NCBI RefSeq assembly: GCF_030433715.1
Contig: NZ_JAROCC010000006.1
Location: 146,521 to 210,520, forward strand
DNA: 64,000 nucleotides
Source: Sporosarcina highlanderae
GTDB lineage: Bacteria; Bacillota; Bacilli; Bacillales_A; Planococcaceae
Direction of reading: 5' to 3'
Shown here: positions 15,478 to 24,390 of the stretch, one piece after another
Position numbering within the stretch: position 1 is the stretch's first letter
How the letters are laid out: each line of letters begins with the position of its first letter
Notes under the pieces: generated by a model
The model's database searches: none
What the model was told of the DNA's origin: nothing
Seen by the model: only the letters and a program-made list of their open reading frames with translations
Program-made: the position numbers and the translations under genes

Positions 15478-16602
15478 ATGACTAAATTGGATAATACAGA
15501 TGACTTCATGGATGAAAACAAAATTGAGGTTACTGAAGTGAACCAGTGCGCCTCTTGTGGGGGTAATGCGGTATATGATCCTACTACAAAGGGATTGAAA
15601 TGCCCGTTTTGCGGAACAGAAATTGAAATTGAGGCAACTAGGGAAAATACGACCGAGCATGACTATTTGGATGCACTTGATAAAGCCGATCATAGCTGGG
15701 GAGACGAAAAAAGGGTTTTCAAATGTGACGGCTGCGGAGCGGAAACTTTATTGGATAAAGACAAAATTGCCGATTTTTGTGCATTCTGCGGTTCTTCACA
15801 TATTACGGTTACTGAAAATGATGCCGGCATCAAACCAGCGTTAGTCATCCCTTTTCAGATTTCAAAAGATGAAGCTGTTAAAAAATTCAAGAAATGGATT
15901 GCAAAACGATATTTTGCCCCTTCAAAATTGAAACATAATTATGAGCTTCAAAAGATCAACGGTGCTTATATTCCGTATTGGACTTTCGATTCGGACACAA
16001 CATCCGCCTATACCGTGAAGATCGGTACCTATTATTATGTCATGGAGACCCGGACAGTTCATCGTGACGGGAAGACCGAACAGATTACTGAACAAGTCCG
16101 GAAGATTAGATGGCGTACAAAACGCGGAACATACAAGAAATTTTACGATGATATCCTTGTTAAGGCTTCAAAAAATGTAGCTTCCGGTTTGATTGATAGA
16201 GTTGAGCCTTTCCAGCTTTCAAGTCTGCTTGATTATCGCACGGAATATCTTTCCGGATTCCTTGCTGAGCGTTACTCGATTTCACTGAAAAATGGATGGT
16301 ATTCGGCAAGGGATATTATTGACTCCCGCATTCGAAACGGCATTCTCAGGAAGGAAACCGGTGATGAAGTTCGGATTGTTAACGTTAATACAATGTATGA
16401 CGGCATTACTTTTAAGCATATTTTACTGCCACTTTGGATTTCTTCATTTAATTATAATAATAAGGTTTACCGCTTTTTAGTAAATGGTCAAACAGGTAAA
16501 GTAAGCGGCCATGCACCTGTCAGTGTATGGAAAATATCTATTATAGTGATGGCGTTAGCTCTTGTAGTAGGCGTCGTCTATTTCTTCCAAGATTATATGT
16601 GA
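15478..16602 (+). CDS. ydjG: TFIIB-type zinc-ribbon membrane protein (YdjG-like)
   Basis: A 374-residue protein with two N-terminal zinc ribbons, CASCGG...CPFCGTE (about residues 22-46) and CDGCGAE...CAFCGSS (about 83-107). A long soluble region follows (NGAYIPYWTFDSDTTSAYTV), and one C-terminal membrane helix (ISIIVMALALVVGVVYFF). This matches YdjG, the PspA anchor partner of YdjI. It lies 14 nt after ydjI with GAAGAGGTGAAG as ribosome site, so the two are co-transcribed. Role in envelope-stress defence is inferred from B. subtilis. Confidence 0.88.
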   Translation: MTKLDNTDDFMDENKIEVTEVNQCASCGGNAVYDPTTKGLKCPFCGTEIEIEATRENTTEHDYLDALDKADHSWGDEKRVFKCDGCGAETLLDKDKIADFCAFCGSSHITVTENDAGIKPALVIPFQISKDEAVKKFKKWIAKRYFAPSKLKHNYELQKINGAYIPYWTFDSDTTSAYTVKIGTYYYVMETRTVHRDGKTEQITEQVRKIRWRTKRGTYKKFYDDILVKASKNVASGLIDRVEPFQLSSLLDYRTEYLSGFLAERYSISLKNGWYSARDIIDSRIRNGILRKETGDEVRIVNVNTMYDGITFKHILLPLWISSFNYNNKVYRFLVNGQTGKVSGHAPVSVWKISIIVMALALVVGVVYFFQDYM

Positions 16603-16704
16603 GCCTTTACATTTGAAGATGCACCGCGATATTGAAGCAAACAAAACACTTTTTGTCAGGCAGTTTGATATACTTTGGTTATTGTAACCGAAGGGGGTAA
16701 GAAA

Positions 16705-17724
16705 ATGGCAAAATTATTTTCACCATATTCAATACGCGGTGTAGAGTTTAAAAATCGGATTGTTATGGCACCGATGTGCATGTACTCTTCTCACAATCTG
16801 GACGGAAAAGTGGAAGATTGGCATAAAACCCATTATGCAACTCGTGCTGTCGGACAAGTCGGATTGATAATCGTCGAAGCGACAGCGGTTTTACCGGAAG
16901 GTCGTATTTCAGCCCAAGATCTCGGGATTTGGAGCGATGAGCACCTTGTAGGACTTTCTGAAATTGTACGTCTTATGAAACAGCATGGTGCAAAGACAGG
17001 CATTCAACTTGCTCATGCCGGTCGGAAAGCGACTGTAGACGGTGACATTTATGCGCCAAGTGCTATTCGATTCAATGAACAGTATAAGACACCTGTTGAG
17101 ATGACAGTGGAAGATATTAAGACAGTGGTCAATGCATTCAAGGATGGTGCAATCCGAGCTAAGCAGGCGGGTTTTGATGTAATTGAATTGCATGGTGCAC
17201 ATGGCTATCTTATCAATGAATTCCTATCTCCATTATCAAATAAGCGAGAAGATGCTTATGGTGGATCATCCGAGAATCGATATCGAATTTTACGAGAAAT
17301 TATCGATGCCGTTCGTTCAGTATGGGATGGCCCACTATTTGTCCGGATTTCTGCAGAGGATTATGTGGACGGTGGCATGACTCCTCACCTTTACGTTGAG
17401 ATGGTGAAGTGGATGAAGACACAGGGTGTTGATTTGATAGATGTGAGTTCAGGAGCTGTTGTTCCTGCGAAAATAGATGCTTATCCGGGTTATCAAGTAC
17501 CTTACGCCGAGTTAATTAAAAAAGATGCAGGAATTGCAACAGGCGCAGTCGGATTAATAACATCTGGCCTTCAAGCAGAAGAAATTTTGAAGAATGACCG
17601 AGCCGATTTAGTTTTACTCGCGCGCGTTTTGTTGAGGAATCCCTATTGGGCATATTCAGCAGCCAAGGAATTGGGCGTCGAAATTGAGCCGCCAGTTCAA
17701 TACGCAAGAGGATGGAATTTTTAA
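16705..17724 (+). CDS. namA: NADPH dehydrogenase, old yellow enzyme family
   Basis: A 339-residue FMN-dependent ene-reductase of the YqjM type. Recognisable parts are [12 protein letters not shown] with the redox-tuning Cys at residue 25 and the Tyr two positions on, [10 protein letters not shown] with the substrate-binding His, and [19 protein letters not shown] with the Asn/His pair. These enzymes reduce activated double bonds and some nitro compounds. ATG at 16705 is preceded by GAAGGGGGTAAGAAA; a longer GTG reading is rejected because it contains that ribosome site. It faces rnz, as in the B. subtilis yqj region. Confidence 0.93.
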   Translation: MAKLFSPYSIRGVEFKNRIVMAPMCMYSSHNLDGKVEDWHKTHYATRAVGQVGLIIVEATAVLPEGRISAQDLGIWSDEHLVGLSEIVRLMKQHGAKTGIQLAHAGRKATVDGDIYAPSAIRFNEQYKTPVEMTVEDIKTVVNAFKDGAIRAKQAGFDVIELHGAHGYLINEFLSPLSNKREDAYGGSSENRYRILREIIDAVRSVWDGPLFVRISAEDYVDGGMTPHLYVEMVKWMKTQGVDLIDVSSGAVVPAKIDAYPGYQVPYAELIKKDAGIATGAVGLITSGLQAEEILKNDRADLVLLARVLLRNPYWAYSAAKELGVEIEPPVQYARGWNF

Positions 17725-17742
17725 GGGATTTATATTAATAAA

Positions 17743-17784
17743 AAGCTGTCGCAGTCATTATTGACAGTGCGACAGCTTATTTTT
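17743..17784. terminator. bidirectional terminator between namA and rnz
   Basis: Stem AAGCTGTCGCA / TGCGACAGCTT (17743-17753 with 17768-17778), with T-runs on both strands. Confidence 0.88.
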
Positions 17785-18715
17785 TCACTAATTGTTCATC
17801 TTTCCATTCAAATTGGCTAAAATCCTCGGCGATGTGGAGATTCGGGAAGATAGCGGTGCCTTGCTCCTTTAATGTTGCGATATCACTTGGCATAAAACGC
17901 GCACTAATATGATTTGCAATTAAAGCTTTCACATTCGCTTCTTTGGCAACTCGTGCAGCATCCGCAATTGTAGAATGACCGTAATCCTTTGCCAAATCAC
18001 CTGTATCACTATCAAAAGTAGCTTCATGGACTAAGATATCAGCATCAGTTGCCAACTCAAGCGCTGCGGCACAATATCGCGTATCCCCAAGTATTGTGAT
18101 TGTAAACCCTTTTTGCGGAAGGCCAGTAACGTCCTTGCTATAAACGTATTGTCCATTTTCTAACTGAACGTCTTCCCCGTCTTTCAACTTTTTCAGTAGT
18201 GGTCCTTTCGGTACTCCAGCTTCATTCGCTTTTTCAATCAGCAATTTTCCAGGCAGTGGCTTTTGCTCAATTTTAAAACCAAAGCACTCAATAACATGTT
18301 CAAGTTCTTTTGTTGTAATTTTAAAATGATCATTCTCGAATAGAACACTTTCTTCAATCTCTTTTATCGTCAACGGATATGTTAAATGGGTTTTCGTAAT
18401 TCTAAGCGAAGTGATGATCCATTCTTTTATTCCGACTGGACCGTAAATGGTCAGCTCCTCATCCCCACCCAAAAATGAACGTGAACCAAGGAAGCCAGGC
18501 AAACCAAAAATATGATCTCCGTGTAAATGGGTAATGAAAATCTTATTGATTTTCCTTGGTTTGATGGATGTTCTAAGCAATTGATGTTGGGTTGCTTCGC
18601 CGCAATCAAACATCCAATATCCCCCCTGCTCAGCTGAAAGGTTTAGGACTAATGAGGAAGTGTTGCGTAATTTTGAGGGCATGCCTGCACCTGTACCTAA
18701 AAATACGATTTCCAT
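17777..18715 (-). CDS. rnz: ribonuclease Z (tRNA 3' endonuclease)
   Basis: RNase Z removes 3' trailers from tRNA precursors that lack an encoded CCA. The 312-residue product carries the metallo-beta-lactamase motif FITHLHGDHIFGLPG (about residues 60-74), the metal ligand in ILVHEATFDSDTGDLA and the C-terminal His in LIANHISARF. Length agrees with the short bacterial form. It lies 16 nt after dinB on the same strand and ends at the terminator shared with namA. Confidence 0.95.
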   Translation of the reverse strand: MEIVFLGTGAGMPSKLRNTSSLVLNLSAEQGGYWMFDCGEATQHQLLRTSIKPRKINKIFITHLHGDHIFGLPGFLGSRSFLGGDEELTIYGPVGIKEWIITSLRITKTHLTYPLTIKEIEESVLFENDHFKITTKELEHVIECFGFKIEQKPLPGKLLIEKANEAGVPKGPLLKKLKDGEDVQLENGQYVYSKDVTGLPQKGFTITILGDTRYCAAALELATDADILVHEATFDSDTGDLAKDYGHSTIADAARVAKEANVKALIANHISARFMPSDIATLKEQGTAIFPNLHIAEDFSQFEWKDEQLVKK

Positions 18716-18731
18716 CTAATTCGTTCCTTTC

Positions 18732-19913
18732 TTACAGTCCTCGCTTAACCGAATTAGGACCGAATTTCTTCTCAAGTTTTGCAACAAGTTCATCCACTGT
18801 TGCTTCTTTCGCATGCATTTCATAATTATCAATAGATAGTTGTTCATACAACTCATTCATTGGAATGGTGTTGGAAACAGTAATTCCTAATAATCTTACA
18901 GGTTCGCCGTCCCAATGTCGTTTGAATAAGTCTGCCGCTTCTTTGAAAATGTCAGTTGGTTTATATAAAGGATTCAATACTGTACGGCTCCGGGTTTGGT
19001 TACGCCAATCAGAAGTACGGATTTGAATCATAACGACAGTACCTGCCAACCCATTTCGATCTAACCGTCTGGATACGTTCGATGCCAATTTCTTTAATAT
19101 TTCAAGACAAGAATCCAATTCGGTTTCGTCTATTGGTAATGTTGTAGAGCTACCAACACTCTTTCGCTCTTCCGCCGCTTCAGGGTCAACAATTCGATGA
19201 TCATTACCGTTTGCACGGTTACGGAGGCGTACTCCATTTTTACCTAAAGTGGTTTTAATAAGCGCTTCTTCAACTTTGGCAAGATCCCCGATTGTTTTAA
19301 CACCGATTTCGTTCAACCGCTTTTCTGTACTCTGCCCAATGCCATGCATTTCAATAACAGGAAGTGGCCATAGAATTTCCGGTACCTGCCTTTTCCGTAA
19401 AATTGTGATACCCATCGGTTTTTTCATATCGGATGCAGTCTTGGCAAGAAACTTATTCGGGGCAATTCCTATTGAGCAAGGCAAATCCAATTCATTCAAA
19501 ATCCGTTGTTGCATATGCGTTGCAATCTGTATAGCATCCGTCAAACCGCCTATATCTGTAATATCAATGAAAGCCTCGTCAATTGACACTGGTTCGACAA
19601 GATCGGTATAGGTCCTTAAAATTGAAAATACCGCATCGGAAGCGATTCGGTATTTCTCGTGATCGGGCGGGACTGTGACCAGTTCAGGGCAAATTCGTTT
19701 AGCTTCACCTACAGACATGGTTGTATAGATACCAAGTGCCCTTGCCTCATATGAGCAAGTGACAAGAATACCACGCCTTTCCTTCGGATTCCCAGCTACC
19801 GCCATTGGTATTCCTTTCAATTTCGGGTCATGTGCCTGTTCAACCGAAGCAAAAAAACTATTCATATCAAGATGTAGGATGACTCTAGGGTGTGACGACC
19901 TGATAGCTGTCAT
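18732..19913 (-). CDS. dinB: DNA polymerase IV (Y family)
   Basis: An error-prone translesion polymerase of 393 residues, the counterpart of B. subtilis PolY1/YqjH. Catalytic motifs are HLDMNSFFASVEQ near the N-terminus and EPVSIDEAFIDITD (about residues 101-114). The helix-hairpin-helix region IEMHGIGQSTEKRLNEIG and the little-finger domain follow. It lacks an obvious extended beta-clamp tail beyond EQLSIDNYEM. ATG at 19913 has GGAGTGAGGCAA upstream; an earlier in-frame ATG has no ribosome site. No LexA box was seen. It is separated from cheW by a hairpin. Confidence 0.93.
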   Translation of the reverse strand: MTAIRSSHPRVILHLDMNSFFASVEQAHDPKLKGIPMAVAGNPKERRGILVTCSYEARALGIYTTMSVGEAKRICPELVTVPPDHEKYRIASDAVFSILRTYTDLVEPVSIDEAFIDITDIGGLTDAIQIATHMQQRILNELDLPCSIGIAPNKFLAKTASDMKKPMGITILRKRQVPEILWPLPVIEMHGIGQSTEKRLNEIGVKTIGDLAKVEEALIKTTLGKNGVRLRNRANGNDHRIVDPEAAEERKSVGSSTTLPIDETELDSCLEILKKLASNVSRRLDRNGLAGTVVMIQIRTSDWRNQTRSRTVLNPLYKPTDIFKEAADLFKRHWDGEPVRLLGITVSNTIPMNELYEQLSIDNYEMHAKEATVDELVAKLEKKFGPNSVKRGL

Positions 19914-19940
19914 TTGCCTCACTCCATTTTTAATGAGTAA

Positions 19941-19964
19941 ACCGGATGGATGCATCCATCCGGT
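19941..19964 (-). terminator. hairpin between cheW and dinB
   Basis: Perfect 10-bp stem ACCGGATGGA / TCCATCCGGT with a TGCA loop. On the minus strand only TTTACT follows, so it may be a partial terminator or a processing site inside the operon. Confidence 0.6.
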
Positions 19965-19970
19965 TGTCTT

Positions 19971-20447
19971 TTACATTTCCTTTGCTTTTAGGGCGCGAAT
20001 ATAGTCGCCAATTACTTCCATTCCAGTAAGCCTCTCTGAAAGAATTTGCGGATCAACAACTGTGATCATACGTTCCTCCAAATTAGCGATTGTTGTAAAA
20101 TAAGGTGTCTTTGAATGGGCTAATAATTCGGATGATGAAAATTGGTCTTTGGAAATATCAAGAATTTCCTTTGCATCAAGGACGAGTAAACCGATATCCA
20201 GACCTTCTGTTTTAACGACAACAACTTTTGCATTTTTATGTTCCTTGGCCGAATTGTCGTATAAAATCCATTGAAAATCCAAAATAGGAACTAGCTCTCC
20301 CCGTATTTTCATCAAACCAAGCATATATTCAGGGAGATGAGGAATCGGGTTCACATGCTGCAACTTTTCAACGGAAATGACAATATTTAGGGGCAAGGCG
20401 TATTCTTCTTGACCGCATTGAACGATAACCGCTTTCAAATTGCCCAT
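19971..20447 (-). CDS. CheW-domain chemotaxis coupling-like protein
   Basis: A 158-residue single-domain CheW protein. Typical features are VQCGQEEYALPLNIVISVEK at the start, IPHLPEYMLGLMKIRGELVP in the middle and a C-terminal DPQILSERL. CheW bridges chemoreceptors and the CheA kinase. No che, fla or receptor gene is nearby; the neighbours are a peptidase (2 nt upstream) and dinB. It is therefore an orphan coupling protein, and assignment as the main CheW is uncertain. Start ATG follows GAAAGGATCC. Confidence 0.85.
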   Translation of the reverse strand: MGNLKAVIVQCGQEEYALPLNIVISVEKLQHVNPIPHLPEYMLGLMKIRGELVPILDFQWILYDNSAKEHKNAKVVVVKTEGLDIGLLVLDAKEILDISKDQFSSSELLAHSKTPYFTTIANLEERMITVVDPQILSERLTGMEVIGDYIRALKAKEM

Positions 20448-20449
20448 GC

Positions 20450-21580
20450 TCAGGATCCTTTCGTGGCTGCAATACGAACAATTTCGATCAATAACTCGGT
20501 AAGCTTATTCAATTCTTCAACCGGCATGCGCTCATTCTTCGTATGGATCTCCTCATAGCCGACAGATAAAGTGACAGTTGGGACACCTGCGCCATTAAAT
20601 ACGTTTCCGTCACTGCCACCACCGCTTGTCATCAATTCCGGTGTCCTGCCAATATTGCGGATTGCCTCCATCGCCGTTTGAACAACTTCTGCCTCTTCCC
20701 CAAAACTAAAACCAGGATACGCTAACTTCACTTCAGTGTCAGCTTTCCCTCCCATCGCAGCCGCAGTTTTTTCAAATGTTTCGACCATATGCTTAGTCTG
20801 TTTATCCAGTTTTTCCGGATTAATAGAACGGGCTTCCGCTAAAATCCGAACTTCATCACATACAATATTGGTTGCCTGTCCACCTTCGAATCGACCGATG
20901 TTTGCGGTAGTTTCAAGGTCAATCCGTCCGAGCGTCATTGCAGCAACTGATTTTGCAGCAATATTAATGGCGGAAACACCCTTTTCAGGTGCCACTCCTG
21001 CATGTGCAGTCTTTCCATAGATAGTCGTCTGAAGCTTTGCCTGGTATGGTGCAGCTGTCACAATGCCGCCTACCTTCCCGTCGCTGTCAACTGCGTAGCC
21101 ATATTTAGCTTTAATTAATGAAGGATTCATCGCCTTAGCACCAACAAGCCCACTTTCTTCACCCGCTGTAATAATAAATTGAATATCACCATGAGGCTGG
21201 CCGCTTTCCTTCAAAACCCTTACCATTTCAAATAAAGCTGCAAGGCCCGCTTTATCATCCGCCCCTAAAATCGTCGTTCCATCGGAGTAAATGTAGCCAT
21301 CTTCCCGCAACTCAGGTTTAATGCCTTTTCCAGGCACTACTGTATCCATATGACAAGTGAAATAAATCGGATCCGCTTTTTCTACTGTGCCCTTTAATGT
21401 AGCTATTAGATTTCCAGCTCCGTGACCTGTGACTTCTTTTGTATCATCTTCAAAAACTGAAAAGCCAAGTGCTTCCAGTTTCTCTTTTAACACAGTGACA
21501 ATGACTTCTTCGTGTTTTGTTTCTGAATCGATTTGTACAAGTTCGAAAAACTCTTCCAATAATCTTTGAGCATTCATCAT
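20450..21580 (-). CDS. yqjE: M20-family peptidase (PepT/YqjE-like)
   Basis: A 376-residue di-zinc peptidase related to tripeptidase T. Visible active-site segments are FTCHMDTVVPGKGIKP with the metal-binding His/Asp, TILGADDKAGLAAL with the bridging Asp, TAGEESGLVGAKA with the catalytic Glu pair, and a C-terminal SVGYEEIHTKNERMP with the last His. Start ATG at 21580 follows GAAGGAGAGATAA. Synteny with carboxyltransferase and epimerase matches yqjC-yqjD-yqjE of B. subtilis. Exact peptide specificity is not known. Confidence 0.88.
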   Translation of the reverse strand: MMNAQRLLEEFFELVQIDSETKHEEVIVTVLKEKLEALGFSVFEDDTKEVTGHGAGNLIATLKGTVEKADPIYFTCHMDTVVPGKGIKPELREDGYIYSDGTTILGADDKAGLAALFEMVRVLKESGQPHGDIQFIITAGEESGLVGAKAMNPSLIKAKYGYAVDSDGKVGGIVTAAPYQAKLQTTIYGKTAHAGVAPEKGVSAINIAAKSVAAMTLGRIDLETTANIGRFEGGQATNIVCDEVRILAEARSINPEKLDKQTKHMVETFEKTAAAMGGKADTEVKLAYPGFSFGEEAEVVQTAMEAIRNIGRTPELMTSGGGSDGNVFNGAGVPTVTLSVGYEEIHTKNERMPVEELNKLTELLIEIVRIAATKGS

Positions 21581-21604
21581 TTATCTCTCCTTCGAAATTC
21601 TCGA

Positions 21605-23152
21605 TTATAACGGGATATTCCCATGTTTTTTCCAAGGCCTATTTTCCTGTTTATTTCGCATCATTTCAAGGGCTTGCAATAATTTAATACGAGTTTCCCT
21701 TGGATCGATGACATCATCAACCATACCGTGCGATGCCGCAACATATGGATTTGCAAATTTCATGCGATATTCTTCAATCTTTTCAGCCCTAGTTGCTTCC
21801 GGATTATCGCTGTTCATGATATCACGTGCAAAAATGATGTTCGCTGCCCCTTCCGCTCCCATTACCGCAATTTCTGCATTTGGCCATGCATAGACAACAT
21901 CCGCGCCGATCGCTTTTGAATTCAAGGCTACATATGCCCCTCCAAATGCTTTACGTAAGATGACCGTAATCTTAGGAACGGTAGCTTCAGAATAGGCATA
22001 AAGAATTTTAGCGCCGTGACGAATGATTCCTCCATGCTCTTGTTTGACACCCGGGAAAAATCCGGTAACATCTTCAAAAGTGATTACCGGGATATTGAAC
22101 GAATCACAAGTTCGTATGAACCTGGCAATTTTGTCGGAAGAATTGATATCAAGCCCGCCAGCCATCACTTTAGGCTGATTACAAACCAAACCAACCGATT
22201 CACCTTTCATCCTCGCAAATCCAACAACTGCATTTTTCGCAAATTCCGCCTGCACTTCAAGGAAAGATCCTTCATCGACAACTTGCTCAATAACTTTTCG
22301 AACATCATATGGACGGGTCGTTTCAAACGGCACAACGTCCGCCAAATCTTTACGATAATCGTCGCTTGGATCCGCTTTCAAAATTGGAGCCTTTTCGTTA
22401 TTATTTTGCGGTAGATAGGAAAGTAGATGACGAACTTGTTCCAATACCGTCTTTTCATCCTTACCTCTGAAGTGCGCATTACCGCTAATTGAGTTATGTA
22501 CTTTTGAACCACCTAAGTCTTCAGATGTTATTTTTTCACCTGTTACAGTCTCTATCACCTTGGGTCCTGTAATAAACATCTGGCTCGTTTCATCTGTCAT
22601 GAGGACAAAATCAGTGATTGCTGGCGAATAAACAGCACCGCCCGCACATGGGCCCAAAATGACGGAAATTTGCGGGATAACGCCAGAGTAGATAGCATTT
22701 CGATAAAATATCTCTCCATAGCCATCCAATGAAACGACACCTTCTTGAATACGTGCTCCGCCTGAATCATTCAATCCGATGAAGGGAGCACCATTTTTTG
22801 CAGCAAGATCCATGACGTTAGCAATTTTCATCGCATGCATTTCACCAAGGGCTCCACCGAATACAGTGAAATCTTGAGAAAACAGGTAAACTGGACGTCC
22901 ATCAATCTTTCCATAACCAGTGACAACTCCGTCTCCAGGACCCGTCTGTCTGTCCATTCCGAAGTCGCGTGTTCGATGAACGACAAATGGATTCAATTCA
23001 ACAAATGATCCTTCATCTAATAAAAGATTGATACGTTCACGAGCTGTCAGCTTCCCTTTTTCATGCTGTTTTGCAATTCGCTCGTCACCCCCACCTAACT
23101 CGATTTCTCTTTTCTTATCGTATAATTCATTGATTTTATCATAAATGTCCAT
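21605..23152 (-). CDS. propionyl-CoA carboxylase beta / methylmalonyl-CoA carboxyltransferase subunit (YqjD-like)
   Basis: A 515-residue carboxyltransferase with two crotonase-like halves. Signatures are LNDSGGARIQEGVVSLDGYG and the oxyanion loop GPCAGGAVYSPAI in the N-half, and TFEDVTGFFPGVKQEHGGII plus KAFGGAYVALNS in the C-half. It transfers carboxyl groups between biotin and propionyl-CoA. No dedicated biotin-carboxylase subunit lies beside it; AccC and AccB at 54.0-55.9 kb could serve it, which is inference. ATG at 23152 overlaps the epimerase gene by 14 nt, with AAGGGGACAAGG as ribosome site. Confidence 0.9.
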   Translation of the reverse strand: MDIYDKINELYDKKREIELGGGDERIAKQHEKGKLTARERINLLLDEGSFVELNPFVVHRTRDFGMDRQTGPGDGVVTGYGKIDGRPVYLFSQDFTVFGGALGEMHAMKIANVMDLAAKNGAPFIGLNDSGGARIQEGVVSLDGYGEIFYRNAIYSGVIPQISVILGPCAGGAVYSPAITDFVLMTDETSQMFITGPKVIETVTGEKITSEDLGGSKVHNSISGNAHFRGKDEKTVLEQVRHLLSYLPQNNNEKAPILKADPSDDYRKDLADVVPFETTRPYDVRKVIEQVVDEGSFLEVQAEFAKNAVVGFARMKGESVGLVCNQPKVMAGGLDINSSDKIARFIRTCDSFNIPVITFEDVTGFFPGVKQEHGGIIRHGAKILYAYSEATVPKITVILRKAFGGAYVALNSKAIGADVVYAWPNAEIAVMGAEGAANIIFARDIMNSDNPEATRAEKIEEYRMKFANPYVAASHGMVDDVIDPRETRIKLLQALEMMRNKQENRPWKKHGNIPL

Positions 23153-23558
23153 TTTCCTTGTCCCCTTTGTCACATAGTTCATAAAGCACACCGAACGAAG
23201 ATTTTGGATGCATGAAAGCCACCTCTGCCCCCCCAGCGCCTAAATTAGGCTCATCCTGAAGCAGGTTGACACCCTTTTCCTTCAATTCAAGCATTCGACT
23301 TCGAATGTCGGTTACCCCGAAAGCGATATGATGGATTCCTTCTCCACGTTTTTCGATGAACTTCGCAATCGCACCATCTTCACCGATTGGCTCTAGCAAT
23401 TCAAGCTTCACGTTTCCGGCATCTAAGAATGCCACTTTCACTTTCTGGTTTTCAACTTCTTCAATTCCAAGCAAGGTAAGTCCCAACGTATCTATGTAAT
23501 ATGGAAGTGCTTTCGTTAAATCTTTTACGGCTATCCCGATATGATCTACTTTTTTCAT
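23139..23558 (-). CDS. mce: methylmalonyl-CoA epimerase
   Basis: A 139-residue vicinal-oxygen-chelate protein that interconverts (S)- and (R)-methylmalonyl-CoA. It shows the family start KKVDHIGIAVKDLTKALPYY with a metal His, the middle ELLEPIG and GIHHIAFGV, and the C-terminal FGVLYELCD with the metal Glu. It is first in a unit with the carboxyltransferase and peptidase. Its substrate is made by the carboxyltransferase and its product is used by MutA-MutB at 27.4-31.3 kb. ATG at 23558 follows AGGGAGGGGATTCGAG. Confidence 0.93.
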   Translation of the reverse strand: MKKVDHIGIAVKDLTKALPYYIDTLGLTLLGIEEVENQKVKVAFLDAGNVKLELLEPIGEDGAIAKFIEKRGEGIHHIAFGVTDIRSRMLELKEKGVNLLQDEPNLGAGGAEVAFMHPKSSFGVLYELCDKGDKENGHL

Positions 23559-23612
23559 CTCGAATCCCCTCCCTATTTCATTGTAACGTTTTGTGAATAA
23601 TTCCGCTACACC

Positions 23613-23640
23613 TTGAGAATTTCTGTAGTTCTGTTAAAAT
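23613..23640 (+). promoter_or_regulatory. SigA-type promoter for Prli42
   Basis: TTGAGA at 23613-23618 and TAAAAT at 23635-23640 with a 16-bp spacer, 33 nt before the start codon. Confidence 0.6.
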
Positions 23641-23673
23641 GTATGTATATCGAATGGTAAGGAGAATTGCCTT

Positions 23674-23769
23674 ATGAGCAATAAAAAAGTTCAAAAGTTT
23701 GTTGTATATATGATGGTTGCGGCGATGGTCGCTTCTAGTATTTTATTCGGATTAAGCGTATTTCTATAA
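23674..23769 (+). CDS. prli42: stressosome-associated miniprotein Prli42
   Basis: A 31-residue membrane miniprotein: a basic N-terminus MSNKKVQKF followed by one hydrophobic helix to the end (VVYMMVAAMVASSILFGLS). Length and the NKKVQK start match Prli42, shown in Listeria to tether the stressosome protein RsbR to the membrane for SigB activation. ATG at 23674 is preceded by AAGGAGA at a good distance, and the gene has its own promoter and terminator. Role in this organism is inferred from the family. Confidence 0.85.
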   Translation: MSNKKVQKFVVYMMVAAMVASSILFGLSVFL

Positions 23770-23771
23770 GA

Positions 23772-23808
23772 AAAAAATGCCCAGGTTATTATGCCTGTGC
23801 ATTTTTTT
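23772..23808 (+). terminator. terminator after Prli42
   Basis: Stem AAAAAATGCCCAGG with CCTGTGCATTTTTT (one mismatch), beginning 3 nt after the stop. Confidence 0.85.
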
Positions 23809-23858
23809 GTCTATCCTTTAATTCGAAAGCGCGCCCTTAAATGGAATAGCTATAATAA

Positions 23859-24105
23859 CCGTTGATTTGCGTTCCAGCCGGACGCTTTCCTGGGGGCGTG
23901 CGGTGAGCCAAGCGAACAGCGCAGGGTTCGCTTTGCCGTATTTCTGCGCCCTTTGCAGAAATTAAGGCATCCGTTTTGGCATTCTTGCTCACTTAGGGTG
24001 GCAATAAACATTGCTCGTAACGCTACGCTTTTACTCGCAAAAGCCGTTCTTCGTTACGGCTTTCGCTAATCCCCAAGGAGTCGCCGGCTTCCACTCCAAT
24101 CAACT
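23859..24105. repeat. intergenic repeat, family A (247 bp)
   Basis: Ends read CCGTTGATTTGCG and CCACTCCAATCAAC, forming imperfect inverted termini. Inside lie TTTGCCGTATTTCTGCGC (23932) and a ~55-bp block starting GCTCGTAACGCTACGC (24013) that contains the hairpin AAAGCCGT / ACGGCTTT. Both blocks recur at 58861 and 58917. No protein is encoded; it looks like a non-autonomous, palindromic mobile repeat. Confidence 0.8.
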
Positions 24106-24201
24106 AAGGGTCTATTTCTATACGTCAATCGTGTCCGATCATTGTTTTATTAAATTGTAAATACTATTATACGATTGTAGGCCCTCATTTTCCTTAACCG
24201 T

Positions 24202-24378
24202 TTACAAATAACCACTGGGTGAATTTAGGTCGCCTTCCATAGTGTAATTCAAACTCTCTTCCGGTTTCGTATGTTGGTTAATGGTTTCCTGATGGATGTT
24301 CCTATTTCTTTTGCTTTTCCAATCAACTAACAGACCAAAAGTTATAAGCACTAAAATAGGCATTAGGAATATCCACAT
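24202..24378 (-). CDS. small single-pass membrane protein, unknown
   Basis: A 58-residue protein: helix MWIFLMPILVLITFGLLVDW, then a polar tail that is basic first (KSKRNRN) and ends SPSGYL. A strong AAGGAGGTGA ribosome site lies upstream. ATG at 24378 is preferred because an in-frame GTG at 24390 lies within that site. The layout resembles other small Bacillales membrane peptides of unknown role. It sits in a repeat-rich stretch. Confidence 0.65.
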   Translation of the reverse strand: MWIFLMPILVLITFGLLVDWKSKRNRNIHQETINQHTKPEESLNYTMEGDLNSPSGYL

Positions 24379-24390
24379 TATATATTTCAC

